Shown here in pieces: positions 1 to 10,446 of a stretch of DNA of 64,000 nt (within the stretch, counting starts at the first letter, position 1; every line of letters starts with the position of its first letter). A program made the position numbers and the translations under genes. Under the pieces are notes generated by a model. It ran no database searches, was not told the DNA's origin, and saw only the letters and a list, made by a program, of their open reading frames with translations. The stretch is taken from contig DASRZM010000094.1 in the NCBI GenBank assembly GCA_035686365.1, forward strand, positions 20,339 to 84,338, in the 5' to 3' direction. This DNA comes from DASRZM01 sp035686365. GTDB taxonomy: Bacteria; Pseudomonadota; Gammaproteobacteria; Xanthomonadales; Xanthomonadaceae.

Positions 1-1092
<1,092 letters not shown>

Positions 1093-1191
1093 GTGCGCGC
1101 AACCGGCCGGGTACTTGCGGGCCGGCCCCGGAGGATGGACTGAAGGGGAGCGGCCGCTGATGGACGGTGCCGCGTCGGGATGTTGCAATGC

Positions 1192-1197
1192 ATTATA
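1192..1197 (-). promoter_or_regulatory. Candidate -10 element for typA
   Basis: A perfect TATAAT reads on the minus strand, about 95 bases upstream of the typA start. No convincing -35 is visible at 16-18 bases spacing, so this rests on the -10 match alone in otherwise GC-rich DNA. Confidence 0.35.
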
Positions 1198-1250
1198 ACC
1201 GCGGCGGGGTGGCATGCTTCACTGGCACCCCTGCCCAGGAGCCGCCGTTC

Positions 1251-1475
1251 ATGACCCGTTCCGCCCCGATTTCCCCGTTGCTGGTGGCCCTGGACGCCGT
1301 CGGAGCCGTCCTGCTGCTCGCGGGCTTCTCAGGCGTGGTAGGGCAGGCGCCCTGGCTGGGCGTGCTGGGCGCTCCCGCCATGGCCTGGACGCTGACCGGC
1401 CTGGGGGCCGCGGTGATGGTGCTCGCACTGGGAGCCATCGTCGCAACGGTGCTGCGGCACCGCGACCAGGGCTGA
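1251..1475 (+). CDS. Small two-helix membrane protein of unknown function
   Basis: This 74-residue protein starts MTRSAPISPLL. It has two hydrophobic segments (about residues 9-29 and 41-67) separated by a short Gly/Pro turn, and a charged C-terminus RHRDQG. I do not recognise a family. The ATG at 1251 was chosen because it immediately precedes the first membrane helix; an in-frame start further upstream would add a polar, unconvincing leader. It lies 69 bases ahead of the cyclophilin gene on the same strand and may be co-transcribed. The hydrophobic pattern and tidy fit between typA and the cyclophilin gene argue that it is real, but there is no functional evidence. Confidence 0.55.
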   Translation: MTRSAPISPLLVALDAVGAVLLLAGFSGVVGQAPWLGVLGAPAMAWTLTGLGAAVMVLALGAIVATVLRHRDQG

Positions 1476-1544
1476 CCGGGCCGGTTCGGGCACTATCCTT
1501 TCCGACTCCGCCATTCCGTCCGCCGCCGCCTCCCGGAGCCCGCC

Positions 1545-2060
1545 ATGTCCGAACTGATCGCCGAAATCGTCACTTCCCGCGGCACCATCCACCTGCGACT
1601 GTTCCCGGACAAGGCGCCGATGGCAGTCGCCAACTTCGCCAACCTCACGCGCCGGCACTTCTACGACGGGCTGACCTTCCACCGGGTCCTGCCCGATTTC
1701 ATGATCCAGGGCGGTTGTCCACTGGGCAGCGGGACCGGGGGACCCGGCTATCGCTTCGAGGACGAGATCCACCCGGAGCTGCGCCACCACCGTGGCGTGC
1801 TGTCGATGGCCAATGCCGGCCCCGGCACCAATGGCAGCCAGTTCTTCATCACCCATGTGGCATGCCCGTGGCTGGACGGAAAACACACGGTGTTCGGCGA
1901 GGTCGTGGGGCCGGGCGACCAGGACATCGTGGACCACGTGCGGCAGGGGGAGAAGATCGGCTCGATCACCATCCGGGGCGACCTGGCACCGCTGTTCGCG
2001 AAGATGCACGCGCGGCTGGAGCGCTGGAACCAGGTGCTCGACGAACAGATCAAGGGCTGA
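1545..2060 (+). CDS. Cyclophilin-type peptidyl-prolyl cis-trans isomerase
   Basis: Cyclophilins catalyse cis/trans isomerisation of proline peptide bonds during protein folding. The 171-residue protein is a single cyclophilin domain: [13 protein letters not shown] carries the catalytic-site Arg and the Phe/Met/Gln of the substrate pocket, followed by [16 protein letters not shown] and HTVFGEV. There is no signal peptide, so it is probably cytoplasmic. A C-terminal helical extension of about 35 residues ([19 protein letters not shown]) follows the domain. A GGAG ribosome-binding site precedes the ATG. It converges with the metalloprotease gene, only 3 bases away. Confidence 0.95.
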   Translation: MSELIAEIVTSRGTIHLRLFPDKAPMAVANFANLTRRHFYDGLTFHRVLPDFMIQGGCPLGSGTGGPGYRFEDEIHPELRHHRGVLSMANAGPGTNGSQFFITHVACPWLDGKHTVFGEVVGPGDQDIVDHVRQGEKIGSITIRGDLAPLFAKMHARLERWNQVLDEQIKG

Positions 2061-2063
2061 GCC

Positions 2064-2639
2064 TCAGTCCTGCGCCTGCAGCGCGGCGATGCGCCGCGAC
2101 ACGGTGCCGCGCGCGTCCGCGTCCGCCAGGCGCCCGCGCAGGCGGGTGAGCAGAGTCACCCCGGCGTCTGCGCGCATGCCCAGGGCGAGCAGGCGCTGCC
2201 GGGCCCAGGCGTCGGCTGCAGTTTCCAGTTCGAGCATGTCCGTCGCCGCCCGGCTGCGTGTCCGGAAGTGCCCGAGCGCGCGGTGGCCGAGCTCGTGGGC
2301 GAGCGCGAAGGCGTGCTCGTCCCGGTCGGCAAGTTCGAGCAACGCCGATCCCACGACCAGGACGTCGTTGGGCCAAAGTCTGGCCTGCAGCCCGGCACGG
2401 GGCAGGACATACACGCGCAGCGGCACGCAGCCCACGGCATCGATCCTGCAGGCCAACGCTGCCAGTTCCCGCTCGTGCCCGGCATCGCGCGGGCCGGCAC
2501 GACCCTGGACGATGCGCCGCTCGCGCCGGTCCAGCTCCGCCGTTTCGAAGGCATCGGGCCGATCCGGGCGCGTCGAGCCACAGCCGGCCAGTGCCAGCAC
2601 CACCGTCGTCGCCACCAGGGATCTGATCGAGGCTCGCAT
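2064..2639 (-). CDS. M48-like zinc metalloprotease lipoprotein
   Basis: This 191-residue protein looks like a membrane-anchored member of the M48 (Ste24/BepA-like) peptidases. It has a lipoprotein signal with lipobox LAGC (lipidated Cys20), a HELGH zinc motif at residues 115-119, and a downstream ETAAD (from Glu140) that fits the third zinc ligand region. It is shorter than BepA/LoiP and has no TPR domain. It is probably attached to the periplasmic face of the inner or outer membrane, where such enzymes act on misfolded envelope proteins. It is divergent from the aminotransferase gene, with 55 bases between the two starts. Substrate unknown. Confidence 0.82.
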   Translation of the reverse strand: MRASIRSLVATTVVLALAGCGSTRPDRPDAFETAELDRRERRIVQGRAGPRDAGHERELAALACRIDAVGCVPLRVYVLPRAGLQARLWPNDVLVVGSALLELADRDEHAFALAHELGHRALGHFRTRSRAATDMLELETAADAWARQRLLALGMRADAGVTLLTRLRGRLADADARGTVSRRIAALQAQD

Positions 2640-2694
2640 CCAGCCGTCATGTTAAACTTGAAACGATCTCCCTGCGGTTCTTCAGAGGACGCCG

Positions 2695-3891
2695 ATGCTC
2701 ACGTTCGCCCGGCGCATGGGTCGTGCCAGACCCAGCGCCATCATGGAGATCGCCGACAAGGCTCGGCACCTGCGTTCGCAAGGCCGGGACATCATCAACT
2801 TCTCGATCGGCGTGCCGAACTTCCTGCCCGGCGACCACGTCTATGCAGCGGCACGCGCCGCGCTGGAACACGACTCGGGGCAGTATGGGTCCAACCGCGG
2901 CCCCGACGACCTGCTCGAGGCTTTCGTTTCGCACCTGCGCGCGCTGGGCCTGGACGGCTACGAACGCCGACACTGCGCCATTGCGATCGGCGCCAAGCAC
3001 ATGCTGTACAACCTGGCCGAGGCGCTGCTGGACGAGGGTGACGAAATCGCCTTCGCAACGCCCTACTGGACCAGCTACCTGGACATCGCCGAGATCCTCG
3101 GCGCCCAGGTCCGGCTGCTGTCGTGCCCGCCGGAGCAGAACTACAAGCTCACGCCGCAGCAGCTCGACGAAGCCCTGAGCGACCGGACGCGGGTATTCCT
3201 GTTCAACAATCCTTCGAACCCCACCGGCATGGTGTACTCGAAGGACGAGATCGCGGCGCTGGCTGACGTGCTGGTCGGGTACCCGACCTGGATCGTCACC
3301 GACGACATCTACAACCGCATGGTGTTCGACGGAGTGGGGTACCACAACTTCGTCCACGCGCGGCCGGAGTTGCGCGACCGTGTGATCTTCGTGGACTCGC
3401 TGTCCAAGACCTATGGCATGCCCGGCTGGCGGGTCGGCTTCATGGCCGGTCCGGAGTCCGTCGCGCAGGCGGTGGTGACGCTGAACTCGAACCACATCAC
3501 GAGCGTGCCGGAGATCGTCACCGCCGCAGCCGTGGCGGCGCTGTCCGGGCCCCAGGACGTCCCCCGGGCCAGGTGCCTGGAATTCCAGGGCAAGCGCGAC
3601 CAGGTGCTGGACGCCCTGGCCGCCATCCCCGGCCTCGAGTGTCCCAGGCCGCAGGGCGCCTTCTACGTGTTTCCGGACGTCTCGTGCGCGTTCGGCCGCA
3701 GCCACCAGGGCCGGCGGATCGGAAACGATCTCGATCTGTGCGCGGTTCTGCTCGAAGCCAAAGGGGTGGCCTGCGTGCCGGGCTCGGCGTTCGGCGAGCC
3801 GCGGGCGCTGCGCATTTCCTATACCTGCCCGACGGTGCAGCTGCCGGAGGGTCTGCGCCGGATCCAGGAGTTCTTCTCCGAACTTGACTGA
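2695..3891 (+). CDS. Class I/II PLP-dependent aminotransferase (aspartate aminotransferase-like)
   Basis: This 398-residue fold-type I aminotransferase transfers amino groups between an amino acid and a 2-oxo acid; the sequence style is that of bacterial class Ib aspartate aminotransferases. Visible motifs are [10 protein letters not shown] near the N-terminus, NNPSNPTG (carboxylate and PLP contacts), [10 protein letters not shown], and [14 protein letters not shown], where the Schiff-base lysine is Lys238. The ATG is preceded by AGAGGA at suitable spacing. It lies 83 bases upstream of malate dehydrogenase, and the pairing fits oxaloacetate/aspartate interconversion. The exact substrate cannot be read from the sequence. 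Confidence 0.9.
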   Translation: MLTFARRMGRARPSAIMEIADKARHLRSQGRDIINFSIGVPNFLPGDHVYAAARAALEHDSGQYGSNRGPDDLLEAFVSHLRALGLDGYERRHCAIAIGAKHMLYNLAEALLDEGDEIAFATPYWTSYLDIAEILGAQVRLLSCPPEQNYKLTPQQLDEALSDRTRVFLFNNPSNPTGMVYSKDEIAALADVLVGYPTWIVTDDIYNRMVFDGVGYHNFVHARPELRDRVIFVDSLSKTYGMPGWRVGFMAGPESVAQAVVTLNSNHITSVPEIVTAAAVAALSGPQDVPRARCLEFQGKRDQVLDALAAIPGLECPRPQGAFYVFPDVSCAFGRSHQGRRIGNDLDLCAVLLEAKGVACVPGSAFGEPRALRISYTCPTVQLPEGLRRIQEFFSELD

Positions 3892-3974
3892 GCGCCGCGA
3901 TCCGGACGCAACGGCGCCCACTGCGTTGCCGGTCGTCGCTGTCACGGCGACCGGTCCCATCCCAGGAGCCCACC

Positions 3975-4958
3975 ATGAAATCCCCCGTACGCGTCGCCGT
4001 AACCGGAGCTGCCGGACAGATCGGATACTCGCTGCTGTTCCGCATCGCCTCCGGCGAGATGCTGGGCAGGGACCAGCCGGTCATCCTGCAGCTTCTGGAA
4101 CTGCCGATGGAGAAGCCGCAGGCGGCGCTGCGCGGCGTGATGATGGAGCTGGAGGATTGCGCCTTCCCGCTGCTGGCCGGCATGGAAGGTGGCGGTGATG
4201 CGCGGGTGGCCTTTCGTGACGTCGAGGTGGCGCTGCTGGTCGGCGCCCGGCCGCGCGGCCCCGGCATGGAACGCAAGGACCTGCTGCTGGAGAACGCGAA
4301 GATCTTCATCGAGCAGGGTCGGGCGCTGAACGAAGTCGCCAACCGCGACGCCAGGGTGCTGGTGGTGGGCAACCCGGCCAACACCAACGCCTACATCGCG
4401 ATGAAGTCCGCGCCCGATCTTCCGGCGCGCAACTTCACCGCAATGCTCAGGCTCGACCACAACCGTGCGCTGAGCCAGCTCGCCGGCAAGGCCGGCGTCC
4501 AGGTCGAGAAGATCCGCCGGCTGATCGTGTGGGGCAACCATTCCCCGACCATGTACCCGGACTACCGTTTCGCTACGGTCGACGGCAAGCCGCTCAAGGA
4601 CCTGATTTCGGACGACGCCTGGAACCGGGACACCTTCATCCCGACCGTGGGCAAGCGCGGCGCCGCCATCATCGAGGCCCGTGGAAGCTCCTCGGCGGCG
4701 TCGGCGGCCAACGCCGCGATCGATCACATGCACGACTGGATGCTCGGCAGCGGCAACGAGTGGGTGACCATGGGCGTGCCTTCCGACGGCAGCTACGGAA
4801 TCCCCGAAGGGGTGATTTACGGCTTCCCTGTGGTGTGCGCCGACGGCCACTACGAGCTTGTGCGCGAGCTGCCGGTCGACGGCTTTTCGCGTGAGCGCAT
4901 GGACACGACACTGGCCGAGCTCGAGGAAGAGCGCGCCGGTGTCGCCAACCTGCTCTGA
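3975..4958 (+). CDS. mdh: Malate dehydrogenase
   Basis: NAD-dependent malate dehydrogenase of the TCA cycle interconverts malate and oxaloacetate. The 327-residue protein has the Rossmann start [15 protein letters not shown] and [11 protein letters not shown]. The active-site region [14 protein letters not shown] contains the catalytic His, and LDHNRA follows the pattern of the 325-330 residue MDH type found in many proteobacteria. An AGGAG precedes the ATG. The LOG-family gene starts 11 bases after the stop, and the aminotransferase gene lies just upstream, so these three genes probably form one transcription unit. Confidence 0.96.
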   Translation: MKSPVRVAVTGAAGQIGYSLLFRIASGEMLGRDQPVILQLLELPMEKPQAALRGVMMELEDCAFPLLAGMEGGGDARVAFRDVEVALLVGARPRGPGMERKDLLLENAKIFIEQGRALNEVANRDARVLVVGNPANTNAYIAMKSAPDLPARNFTAMLRLDHNRALSQLAGKAGVQVEKIRRLIVWGNHSPTMYPDYRFATVDGKPLKDLISDDAWNRDTFIPTVGKRGAAIIEARGSSSAASAANAAIDHMHDWMLGSGNEWVTMGVPSDGSYGIPEGVIYGFPVVCADGHYELVRELPVDGFSRERMDTTLAELEEERAGVANLL

Positions 4959-4969
4959 GCCGCGTACCG

Positions 4970-5557
4970 GTGCGCGCGAGCATCGCCGTGTTCTGTGGCG
5001 CCAAGGCCGGCAGCGTTCCGGCCTACGCGCACGCCACCGCCGCGCTGGGCAAGGCCATTGCCGCCAGCGGCCGCACGCTCGTATATGGTGGCGGCCGGGT
5101 CGGGCTGATGGGGACGCTGGCCGACGCTGCGCTGGCCGTGGGCGGGCGCGTGATCGGCGTGATCCCGCGCGGCATGGTGGATCTGGAGCTGGCGCATCCG
5201 GGGCTCAGCCACCTCGAAGTCGTCGCCACCATGCACGAGCGCAAGGCGGCCATGTCGCGGCACGCCGACGCCTTCGTTGCTGCCCCCGGCGGCTTCGGCA
5301 CGCTCGACGAGCTGTTCGAGGCCGTGACCTGGACACAGCTGGGCATCCAGCGAAAGCCGATCGGCCTGTTCGACGTCGGCGGCTTCTATGCGCCGCTGCG
5401 CCAGATGGTGGCGAGCCTGGTGACGGCGGGATTCGTGGATCCCAAGCATGCGGCCATGATCGTTTCGGCAGGCACCGCAGAGGGACTGCTTGCAGGTCTG
5501 GACGCGCTCGAGCTGCCGCTCCCGCGTTCCGAAGTCGCCGCAGGACTCAGCGCCTAG
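4970..5557 (+). CDS. LOG-family protein (putative cytokinin riboside 5'-monophosphate phosphoribohydrolase)
   Basis: LOG-family proteins hydrolyse the N-glycosidic bond of nucleoside 5'-monophosphates; in bacteria the physiological substrate is often unknown. The 195-residue protein shows the family signature PGGFGTLDE at residues 106-114, the upstream MHERKA segment, and an N-terminal Rossmann-like [10 protein letters not shown] followed by [12 protein letters not shown]. The start is GTG at 4970, 11 bases after mdh, which fits translational coupling. Older annotations call such proteins lysine decarboxylases, which is a misassignment. Confidence 0.9.
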   Translation: MRASIAVFCGAKAGSVPAYAHATAALGKAIAASGRTLVYGGGRVGLMGTLADAALAVGGRVIGVIPRGMVDLELAHPGLSHLEVVATMHERKAAMSRHADAFVAAPGGFGTLDELFEAVTWTQLGIQRKPIGLFDVGGFYAPLRQMVASLVTAGFVDPKHAAMIVSAGTAEGLLAGLDALELPLPRSEVAAGLSA

Positions 5558-5592
5558 ATGCTTACGATGAATCAGCAATGGAGCCATTCCGA

Positions 5593-6477
5593 ATGAGCCC
5601 AGCAACATCCGGCCAGCGTTTCCGCGATGCGGTGGCGACCGAGAATCCGCTGCAGGTCGTTGGCGCCATCAGCGCCTATGCAGGGCTGCTGGCACGCGAG
5701 TGCGGGTACCGCGCGCTGTACGTCTCCGGCGGCGGTGTGGCGGCATCCAGCCGCGGCATCCCGGACCTGGGAATCACCACGATGGAGGACGTGGCCACCG
5801 ACGTGGAGCGCCTGTGCAGCGCCGTGGACCTGCCGGTACTGGTGGACATCGACGTGGGCTGGGGTGGCGCCTTCAACATTGCCCGGACCATCGGCACCAT
5901 GCACCGGGCCGGGGCCGCGGCCGTCCATATCGAGGACCAGGTGGCCGCCAAGCGCTGCGGCCACAGGCCCGGCAAGGCGATCGTCCCGGCCGCCGAGATG
6001 GTCGACCGCATCAAGGCGGCCGTGGACGCGCGAACGGACCCCGGATTCGTGATCATGGCGCGCACCGACGCGCTCGCCGTCGAGGGAATCGATGCCGCGA
6101 TCGAGCGCGCGTGCGCCTGCGTGGAGGCCGGCGCCGACATGGTGTTTCCGGAGGCGATGACGCAACTGGACCAGTACCGGCGGTTCAAGCAGGCTGTCGG
6201 TGTGCCGGTGCTGGCCAACATCACCGAATTCGGCCAGACGCCGCTGTTCACGCGCGAGGAGCTGGCCTCGGCGGGGGTGGACATCGCGTTGTACCCGCTC
6301 TCGGCGTTCCGGGCGATGGCCCAGGCTGCCCTGCAGGTCTACCGCGCGATCCGCGCCGATGGCCACCAGATGGGGGTGCTCGAGACGATGCAGACGCGCG
6401 AGGAGCTCTACCGGTTCCTCGATTATCACCGCTACGAGGCCAAGCTCGACGCGCTGTTCGCGAACGACGCCGGCTGA
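5593..6477 (+). CDS. prpB: 2-methylisocitrate lyase
   Basis: PrpB cleaves 2-methylisocitrate to pyruvate and succinate, the last step of the 2-methylcitrate cycle that oxidises propionyl-CoA. The 294-residue protein belongs to the isocitrate lyase/PEP mutase superfamily. It shows [24 protein letters not shown] (metal-binding Asp pair), [17 protein letters not shown] with the catalytic Cys in the KRCGH loop, and ARTDA. ATG at 5593 was preferred over the in-frame ATG at 5578 because a GGAG lies about 9 bases before it and the protein then has the usual length. prpC follows after 233 bases that contain a repeat. Confidence 0.95.
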   Translation: MSPATSGQRFRDAVATENPLQVVGAISAYAGLLARECGYRALYVSGGGVAASSRGIPDLGITTMEDVATDVERLCSAVDLPVLVDIDVGWGGAFNIARTIGTMHRAGAAAVHIEDQVAAKRCGHRPGKAIVPAAEMVDRIKAAVDARTDPGFVIMARTDALAVEGIDAAIERACACVEAGADMVFPEAMTQLDQYRRFKQAVGVPVLANITEFGQTPLFTREELASAGVDIALYPLSAFRAMAQAALQVYRAIRADGHQMGVLETMQTREELYRFLDYHRYEAKLDALFANDAG

Positions 6478-6599
6478 GCGCACGGGCTTGGGGAGGTCCG
6501 GGCAGGTCCATGCCGGACTTGCCCGGACTGGCCGGGTCCGGCGGATGTCCGGACCCGGCGCCGCGGATCTGGCACTTGCTTGCCCGACCGCGGGCGCGC

Positions 6600-6661
6600 C
6601 ATCCATGGCGCGCGAACCGCTGAACGTGTTCAGAGGGTTCCTGGACGTGTTCGGAGGTTCG
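6600..6661. repeat. Dispersed palindromic repeat, copy 1 (prpB-prpC spacer)
   Basis: The sequence starts with CATCCATGGCGCGCGAACC and continues into an imperfect palindrome, GAACCGCTGAAC (6614-6625) against GTTCAGAGGGTTC (6628-6640). A second diverged half, GTTCGGAGGTTC, follows. The same 19-base start and palindrome recur in inverse orientation at 63961-64000. It lies inside the otherwise gene-free 233-base spacer between prpB and prpC. Confidence 0.6.
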
Positions 6662-6710
6662 CTTACGTTCCCGGCCCGGCCGGGCCGCGCAACATGCAGG
6701 AGGCATTCCC

Positions 6711-7862
6711 ATGAGCGAGACCACGGACAAGCCCAGGCCCAAGAAGTCGGTTGCGCTGTCGGGCACGCCCGCCGGCAACACCGCGCTGTGCACGGTGGGC
6801 CGCACCGGCAACGATCTGCACTACCGCGGCTTCGCGATCCAGGATCTTGCCGCCGGCGCCACCTTCGAGGAGGTCGCGCACCTGCTGGTGCACGGCCGGT
6901 TGCCGAATACCGCCCAGCTGCAGGCCTATCGCCGCAAGCTCAGGCGACTGCGCGGCCTGCCGGCCGTGCTGGCCGAGGCGCTGGAGCTGGTGCCGGCATC
7001 GGCGCACCCGATGGACGTGATGCGCACCGGCTGCTCGGTGCTGGGCACGGTGCTGCCCGAGGGCGAGGGACAGCCGGCGCCGGATGCGCGCGACATCGCC
7101 GATCGCCTGATCGCCAGCTTCGGGTCGATGCTGCTGTACTGGTGGCACTTCACCCGCAATGGCCGCCGCATCGACACCGAGACCGACGACGAGACGGTGG
7201 CGGAGCATTTCCTGCACCTGTTGCATGGCGTGCCGCCCTCGCAGATGCATGCGCGCGCCCTGGACCGGTCGCTGATCCTGTATGCAGAACACGAATTCAA
7301 TGCCAGCACCTTCGCCGCCCGTGTGGTGGCCGGCACCGGTTCGGACATGTATTCGGCGATCACCGCCGCCATCGGCGCGCTGCGCGGCCCCAAGCACGGC
7401 GGTGCCAACGAAGTGGCCATGGACATCATCGCCCGGTACCCGGGCGCAGACGAGGCCGAGGCCGACATCCGCGAGCGGGTCGGGCGCAGGGAAATCATCA
7501 TCGGCTTCGGACACCCGGTCTACACGAAGGGCGACCCGCGCAATCCGATCATCAAGGAGATCTCCCGCGCCCTGTGTGTCGAAGGCGGCAACCGGACGCT
7601 GTTCGATGTATCCGAGCGCATCGAATCGCTGTTGTGGGACATGAAGAAGATGTTCCCCAACCTGGACTGGTACTCGGCCTCGGCCTACCACATGATGGGC
7701 GTGCCCACGCCGATGTTCACGCCGCTGTTCGTGATCGCGCGCACCACCGGTTGGGCCGCCCACGTGATCGAGCAGCGCCAGGACGGCAAGATCATCCGGC
7801 CCAGCGCCATCTACGTGGGTCCGGAGGACCGGGAGTTCGTGCCGATCGACCGGCGCGACTGA
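6711..7862 (+). CDS. prpC: 2-methylcitrate synthase
   Basis: PrpC condenses propionyl-CoA with oxaloacetate to give 2-methylcitrate. The 383-residue protein is a citrate synthase-fold enzyme with the family active-site segments [32 protein letters not shown] and [13 protein letters not shown], and it ends with the PrpC-type [24 protein letters not shown] ribosome-binding site precedes the ATG. Its partners prpB (upstream) and prpD (2.6 kb downstream) are on the same strand, but three opposite-strand genes separate it from prpD. Length and motifs favour methylcitrate synthase over citrate synthase, with possible overlap in activity. Confidence 0.94.
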   Translation: MSETTDKPRPKKSVALSGTPAGNTALCTVGRTGNDLHYRGFAIQDLAAGATFEEVAHLLVHGRLPNTAQLQAYRRKLRRLRGLPAVLAEALELVPASAHPMDVMRTGCSVLGTVLPEGEGQPAPDARDIADRLIASFGSMLLYWWHFTRNGRRIDTETDDETVAEHFLHLLHGVPPSQMHARALDRSLILYAEHEFNASTFAARVVAGTGSDMYSAITAAIGALRGPKHGGANEVAMDIIARYPGADEAEADIRERVGRREIIIGFGHPVYTKGDPRNPIIKEISRALCVEGGNRTLFDVSERIESLLWDMKKMFPNLDWYSASAYHMMGVPTPMFTPLFVIARTTGWAAHVIEQRQDGKIIRPSAIYVGPEDREFVPIDRRD

Positions 7863-7901
7863 CCCGGCGCGGCAGCTGGCGGACGGCTCCGGCCGCGGGG
7901 A

Positions 7902-8312
7902 TCAGCCGGGCGCCGGTGAGGTTCGGCCCAGCAGGCCGCCCAGCGCCGCCATCGGCACGAAGCAGGCCAGGCCGACGATCGTGAACCACAACGGGTGCGG
8001 GATGAGCGCCACGGTCATTGCACCCAGCGCCAGTTCGATCACACCGACCACCACGGCGTGCCGGACCGGCGCGCGCCGGGCGATCCTTGCGGCGACGAAG
8101 CCGCCCAGGCATGTCCCCACGGCCCAGGCGATCAGCACCGAGACCAGCGCGCCGAACGGGACCTGCTCCATCCATTCGGCCAGCCGTTCAGGATCTCCCG
8201 GGTCGATCCCCGCTGGCGGCTGGAACACGATGTGCGAAGCCGCTTCGAGCAGGAACACCGTCACTCCGGCCGCGACGACGCCCGCCAGCACAGCCAAAAT
8301 GCTGCGTCCCAT
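7902..8312 (-). CDS. Small integral membrane protein of unknown function
   Basis: This 136-residue protein begins MGRSILAVLAGVVAAGVTV. It has four predicted membrane helices, at about residues 4-26, 50-72, 84-104 and 108-130, with a periplasmic-type loop (PPAGIDPGDPERLAEWMEQ) between the first two. I do not recognise a named family, although the pattern resembles small hypothetical four-helix proteins common in proteobacteria. It is transcribed against the prp genes, converging on prpC 39 bases away, and lies 35 bases downstream of the SleB-like hydrolase gene on the same strand. Confidence 0.7.
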   Translation of the reverse strand: MGRSILAVLAGVVAAGVTVFLLEAASHIVFQPPAGIDPGDPERLAEWMEQVPFGALVSVLIAWAVGTCLGGFVAARIARRAPVRHAVVVGVIELALGAMTVALIPHPLWFTIVGLACFVPMAALGGLLGRTSPAPG

Positions 8313-8347
8313 GGGTCCGGCTCCTGATTGTCCGGGTCCAGAGGGCC

Positions 8348-8782
8348 TCAGAGACGATAGAAGCTGTGGTCGCCGATGCGGGCCACGGGCGGGCCCGCGG
8401 CCCAGGTCGGGCTGGCGATGTCGTGGGCCACGAAATGGTCGGCGCCCGGCACCACCTGGCGCCGCTCGGGGAGCGGCCGGGACCATTCGCTGCGCGCCTC
8501 GAAGGCGACGTTCACCGCTCGATTCCAGGCCTTGAGGTTCCGGAACCGGAAGCCGGGGTGGACCAGGGTCGGGGCGAACTGCCTGGGTGCGCGGACCACC
8601 GCGCACACGTCCTGGCCCCAGCGCCCGGTCTCGAGCCGGCGCAAGGCGACCTCGGCGACGGCACGCTGGCCCAGTTCGGTCTGGTTGCGGGCCTCCAGGT
8701 ACACCGTCGTGGCGAGGCACAGGTGGTCTGCGGTGGGCTGCGGCAGCACCTGCGTGAGCCACAGTATCCAGGCCAGCTTCAT
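8348..8782 (-). CDS. SleB-like cell wall hydrolase (Hydrolase_2 domain)
   Basis: SleB/CwlJ-type domains cleave peptidoglycan, probably as lytic enzymes. The 144-residue protein has a short hydrophobic N-terminus (MKLAWILWLTQVL). The compact domain follows, with LATTVYLEARNQTELGQRAV carrying the conserved catalytic-type Glu. After that come VCAVVRAPRQF, ADHFVAHDI and the C-terminal IGDHSFYRL, matching the family pattern of a final IG(N/D)H-x-FYR. It lacks a peptidoglycan-binding domain, unlike spore SleB. The start at 8782 puts the hydrophobic segment at the N-terminus; an upstream extension would place a low-quality GC-rich leader before it. A strong hairpin (8825-8855) lies just upstream. 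Confidence 0.82.
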   Translation of the reverse strand: MKLAWILWLTQVLPQPTADHLCLATTVYLEARNQTELGQRAVAEVALRRLETGRWGQDVCAVVRAPRQFAPTLVHPGFRFRNLKAWNRAVNVAFEARSEWSRPLPERRQVVPGADHFVAHDIASPTWAAGPPVARIGDHSFYRL

Positions 8783-9339
8783 GGCGGTCTCCTTGGCACG
8801 TTGCGCTGGCGCACCGGTCTTCCCGGCCGGGGTCCCGGGGAAAGGGACCTCGGCCTGGCCGGAAGCGGGGGGCACGCCAGCCTGGCGGTTGCGGATACGC
8901 CCGACGCGTCATGGCGCCGGCCGCTTCATACAGTCGCGGGACAGTGGGAGTCCCGCGGTCGCCTGGCCGCCTGCTGGGGCCGGACGCGATTCGGAGCGCA
9001 CGCTAAGCGCACAACCCCGAACCGGATGTGAACGCCCGGAACGGGCCGGGACGTGAAATCGCGCTGAAGGATACCGACTCGGATGGAGTTTGTCCATCCG
9101 AATCAGCGACATAGCATTTCCCGGCCCACGCCAGAGCCGCCCACGTGCGCCGTCCGGGCCGGTCGGGCCCAGGGCGGGGCCCGACATCGGTCCGGGCCGC
9201 AGCCGGGCCGTCTGCGCGCGTTCGCCGCCGCGAGTCCGGCACAGGTCCGGACTCGCTCACGGCGAATCAAGCGCTTGCGCGGGTGCTGCGCGGCGCCGCC
9301 GTCCATGGCCGGACCAGCAGGCGGTCTTGCAACAGCCTG
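8783..9339. other. Hairpin-rich gene-free spacer of about 560 bases
   Basis: No credible gene is seen on either strand. The spacer holds several perfect or near-perfect inverted repeats. At 8825-8855, GGTCCC pairs with GGGACC, extended by GGCCG/CGGCC. At 8935-8957, CGCGGGAC pairs with GTCCCGCG around a 7-base loop. At 9079-9101, a 9-bp arm containing CGGATGGA/TCCATCCG surrounds a 5-base loop and is itself nested in CGCTGA (9062-9067) and TCAGCG (9103-9108). The rest is GC-rich sequence without obvious signals. Confidence 0.55.
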
Positions 9340-9341
9340 CT
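9316..9341 (-). terminator. Weak hairpin after the Vgb-like gene
   Basis: AGCAGGC (9316-9322) and GCCTGCT (9335-9341) form a 7-bp inverted repeat around a 12-base loop overlapping the stop codon of the beta-propeller gene. There is no T-run, so at best it is a weak or Rho-assisted terminator. Confidence 0.25.
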
Positions 9342-10329
9342 AGTGTGGAACCGGGAAGAAGCCGAGGTTGTTGGTGTCGGTCCCGAACCAGAATCCGTCC
9401 CGGCCGCGGTCGTAGCTCATGTGGCGGACGCTGCCGCCGCCGCTGGGGACCTCCACCTGCCATCGGTATTCGCCGCTTTCCGGATCGAAGCCGACCAGGC
9501 GGTTGGGCGAGACCGAGGTCTCGAAGAACCAGATGCGCCCGGCCGTGTCCACGCCCATCGCGTAGGGGCCCGAGTCGCCCGAAGGGGCGCGCCACTCCCG
9601 AACCTGGCCGGTCGAGGGGTCGAGGCGGCCCAGGTAGCCGTCTGCATAGTCCACGAACCAGATCCCGCCGTCGGTCCCCACGCCAATGCGCCGGGGCCGG
9701 GCGGATTCGCGTGGCAGCTCGATCGTTTCGACGCGATCGGCATCGACGACCGTGGCCAGCGCATGGGTGCCCAGCAGCGCCACCCAGGGCCGGCCCGAGG
9801 CCTCGGCGACGATGCCGTAGGGCAGCGTGTTGGGCCGGGACAGCGGCAGGATCCGGAAAGCGTGTGTTTCGGTGTCGAAGTGACCGATGGCATTGCCCTG
9901 CTGCAGGGTGAACCACAGGTCGCCATCGTCGTCGAAGGCCAGCGTGTGCGGATCCTTGCGGAACAGTTCGGGCTGTTCGGGGAGCGCAAAGGTCGCGAAT
10001 TCGGCCGTCGCCGGGTCGTAACGGACCAGCGTTCCGTTGCCGTTGCCGGCAACCCAGGCGATCCCGTCTGCGCCCACGACCACGGTGTGCGGGCGCGTAC
10101 CCTGGGGCAGGGCGAAGCGCTCGAAGTGTTCGCTCCGGGGATCGAATACCGCCAGGTAGTTGCCGGTCTGGCCGACGAACCACACGCGGCCGTCGGGCGC
10201 CACGTAAGGATCACGCGGTCGGGTGTCGGGCCAGGGCACGGTGTGCTCGGTGATCTGCACGCCGTCGGCGCCGGCCACCTGGCCGGCCAGCAGCAGGGCC
10301 AGGATCGGGACGAACCAGTTGCAGGTCAT
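9340..10329 (-). CDS. Secreted Vgb-like (streptogramin lyase family) beta-propeller protein
   Basis: This 329-residue protein starts with a Sec signal peptide (about residues 1-20, ending VAGA). Six or seven repeats of the form PY-x-V-A-x-DG-x-(V/I)WF-x-x follow, the blade pattern of virginiamycin B lyase-like and NHL/SMP-30-like propellers. Examples are APDGRVWFVGQTGNYL, GADGIAWVAGNGNGTL, DDDGDLWFTLQQGNAI and GTDGGIWFVDYADGYL. Many chromosomal homologues are exported proteins with no link to antibiotic resistance, so resistance should not be inferred. It is divergent from prpD, with 117 bases between the starts; any role in propionate metabolism is unproven. Confidence 0.85.
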   Translation of the reverse strand: MTCNWFVPILALLLAGQVAGADGVQITEHTVPWPDTRPRDPYVAPDGRVWFVGQTGNYLAVFDPRSEHFERFALPQGTRPHTVVVGADGIAWVAGNGNGTLVRYDPATAEFATFALPEQPELFRKDPHTLAFDDDGDLWFTLQQGNAIGHFDTETHAFRILPLSRPNTLPYGIVAEASGRPWVALLGTHALATVVDADRVETIELPRESARPRRIGVGTDGGIWFVDYADGYLGRLDPSTGQVREWRAPSGDSGPYAMGVDTAGRIWFFETSVSPNRLVGFDPESGEYRWQVEVPSGGGSVRHMSYDRGRDGFWFGTDTNNLGFFPVPH

Positions 10330-10446
10330 CGGTGCTCTCCGCGGGGAGTCCGCCGGTCAGTATGATCGAATGCCTGTCAAGGATCGGCGAGCGGTGGCCG
10401 ATCTGGCAAAATCGGCGGCTGCCCTTATCCCCGCAGGTACCCCTCC

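Noticed and set aside
4970..5557. Lysine decarboxylase annotation
   Set aside because: The PGGFGTLDE signature marks LOG phosphoribohydrolases; there is no PLP-binding decarboxylase domain.
9140..9260. Possible small GC-rich coding frames in the spacer before the Vgb-like gene
   Set aside because: They are rich in Arg, Pro and Gly in every frame, without start signals or hydrophobic pattern.
9340..10329. Streptogramin resistance gene (vgb)
   Set aside because: Only the beta-propeller fold matches. Chromosomal secreted homologues are common and not resistance enzymes, and there is no mobile context.
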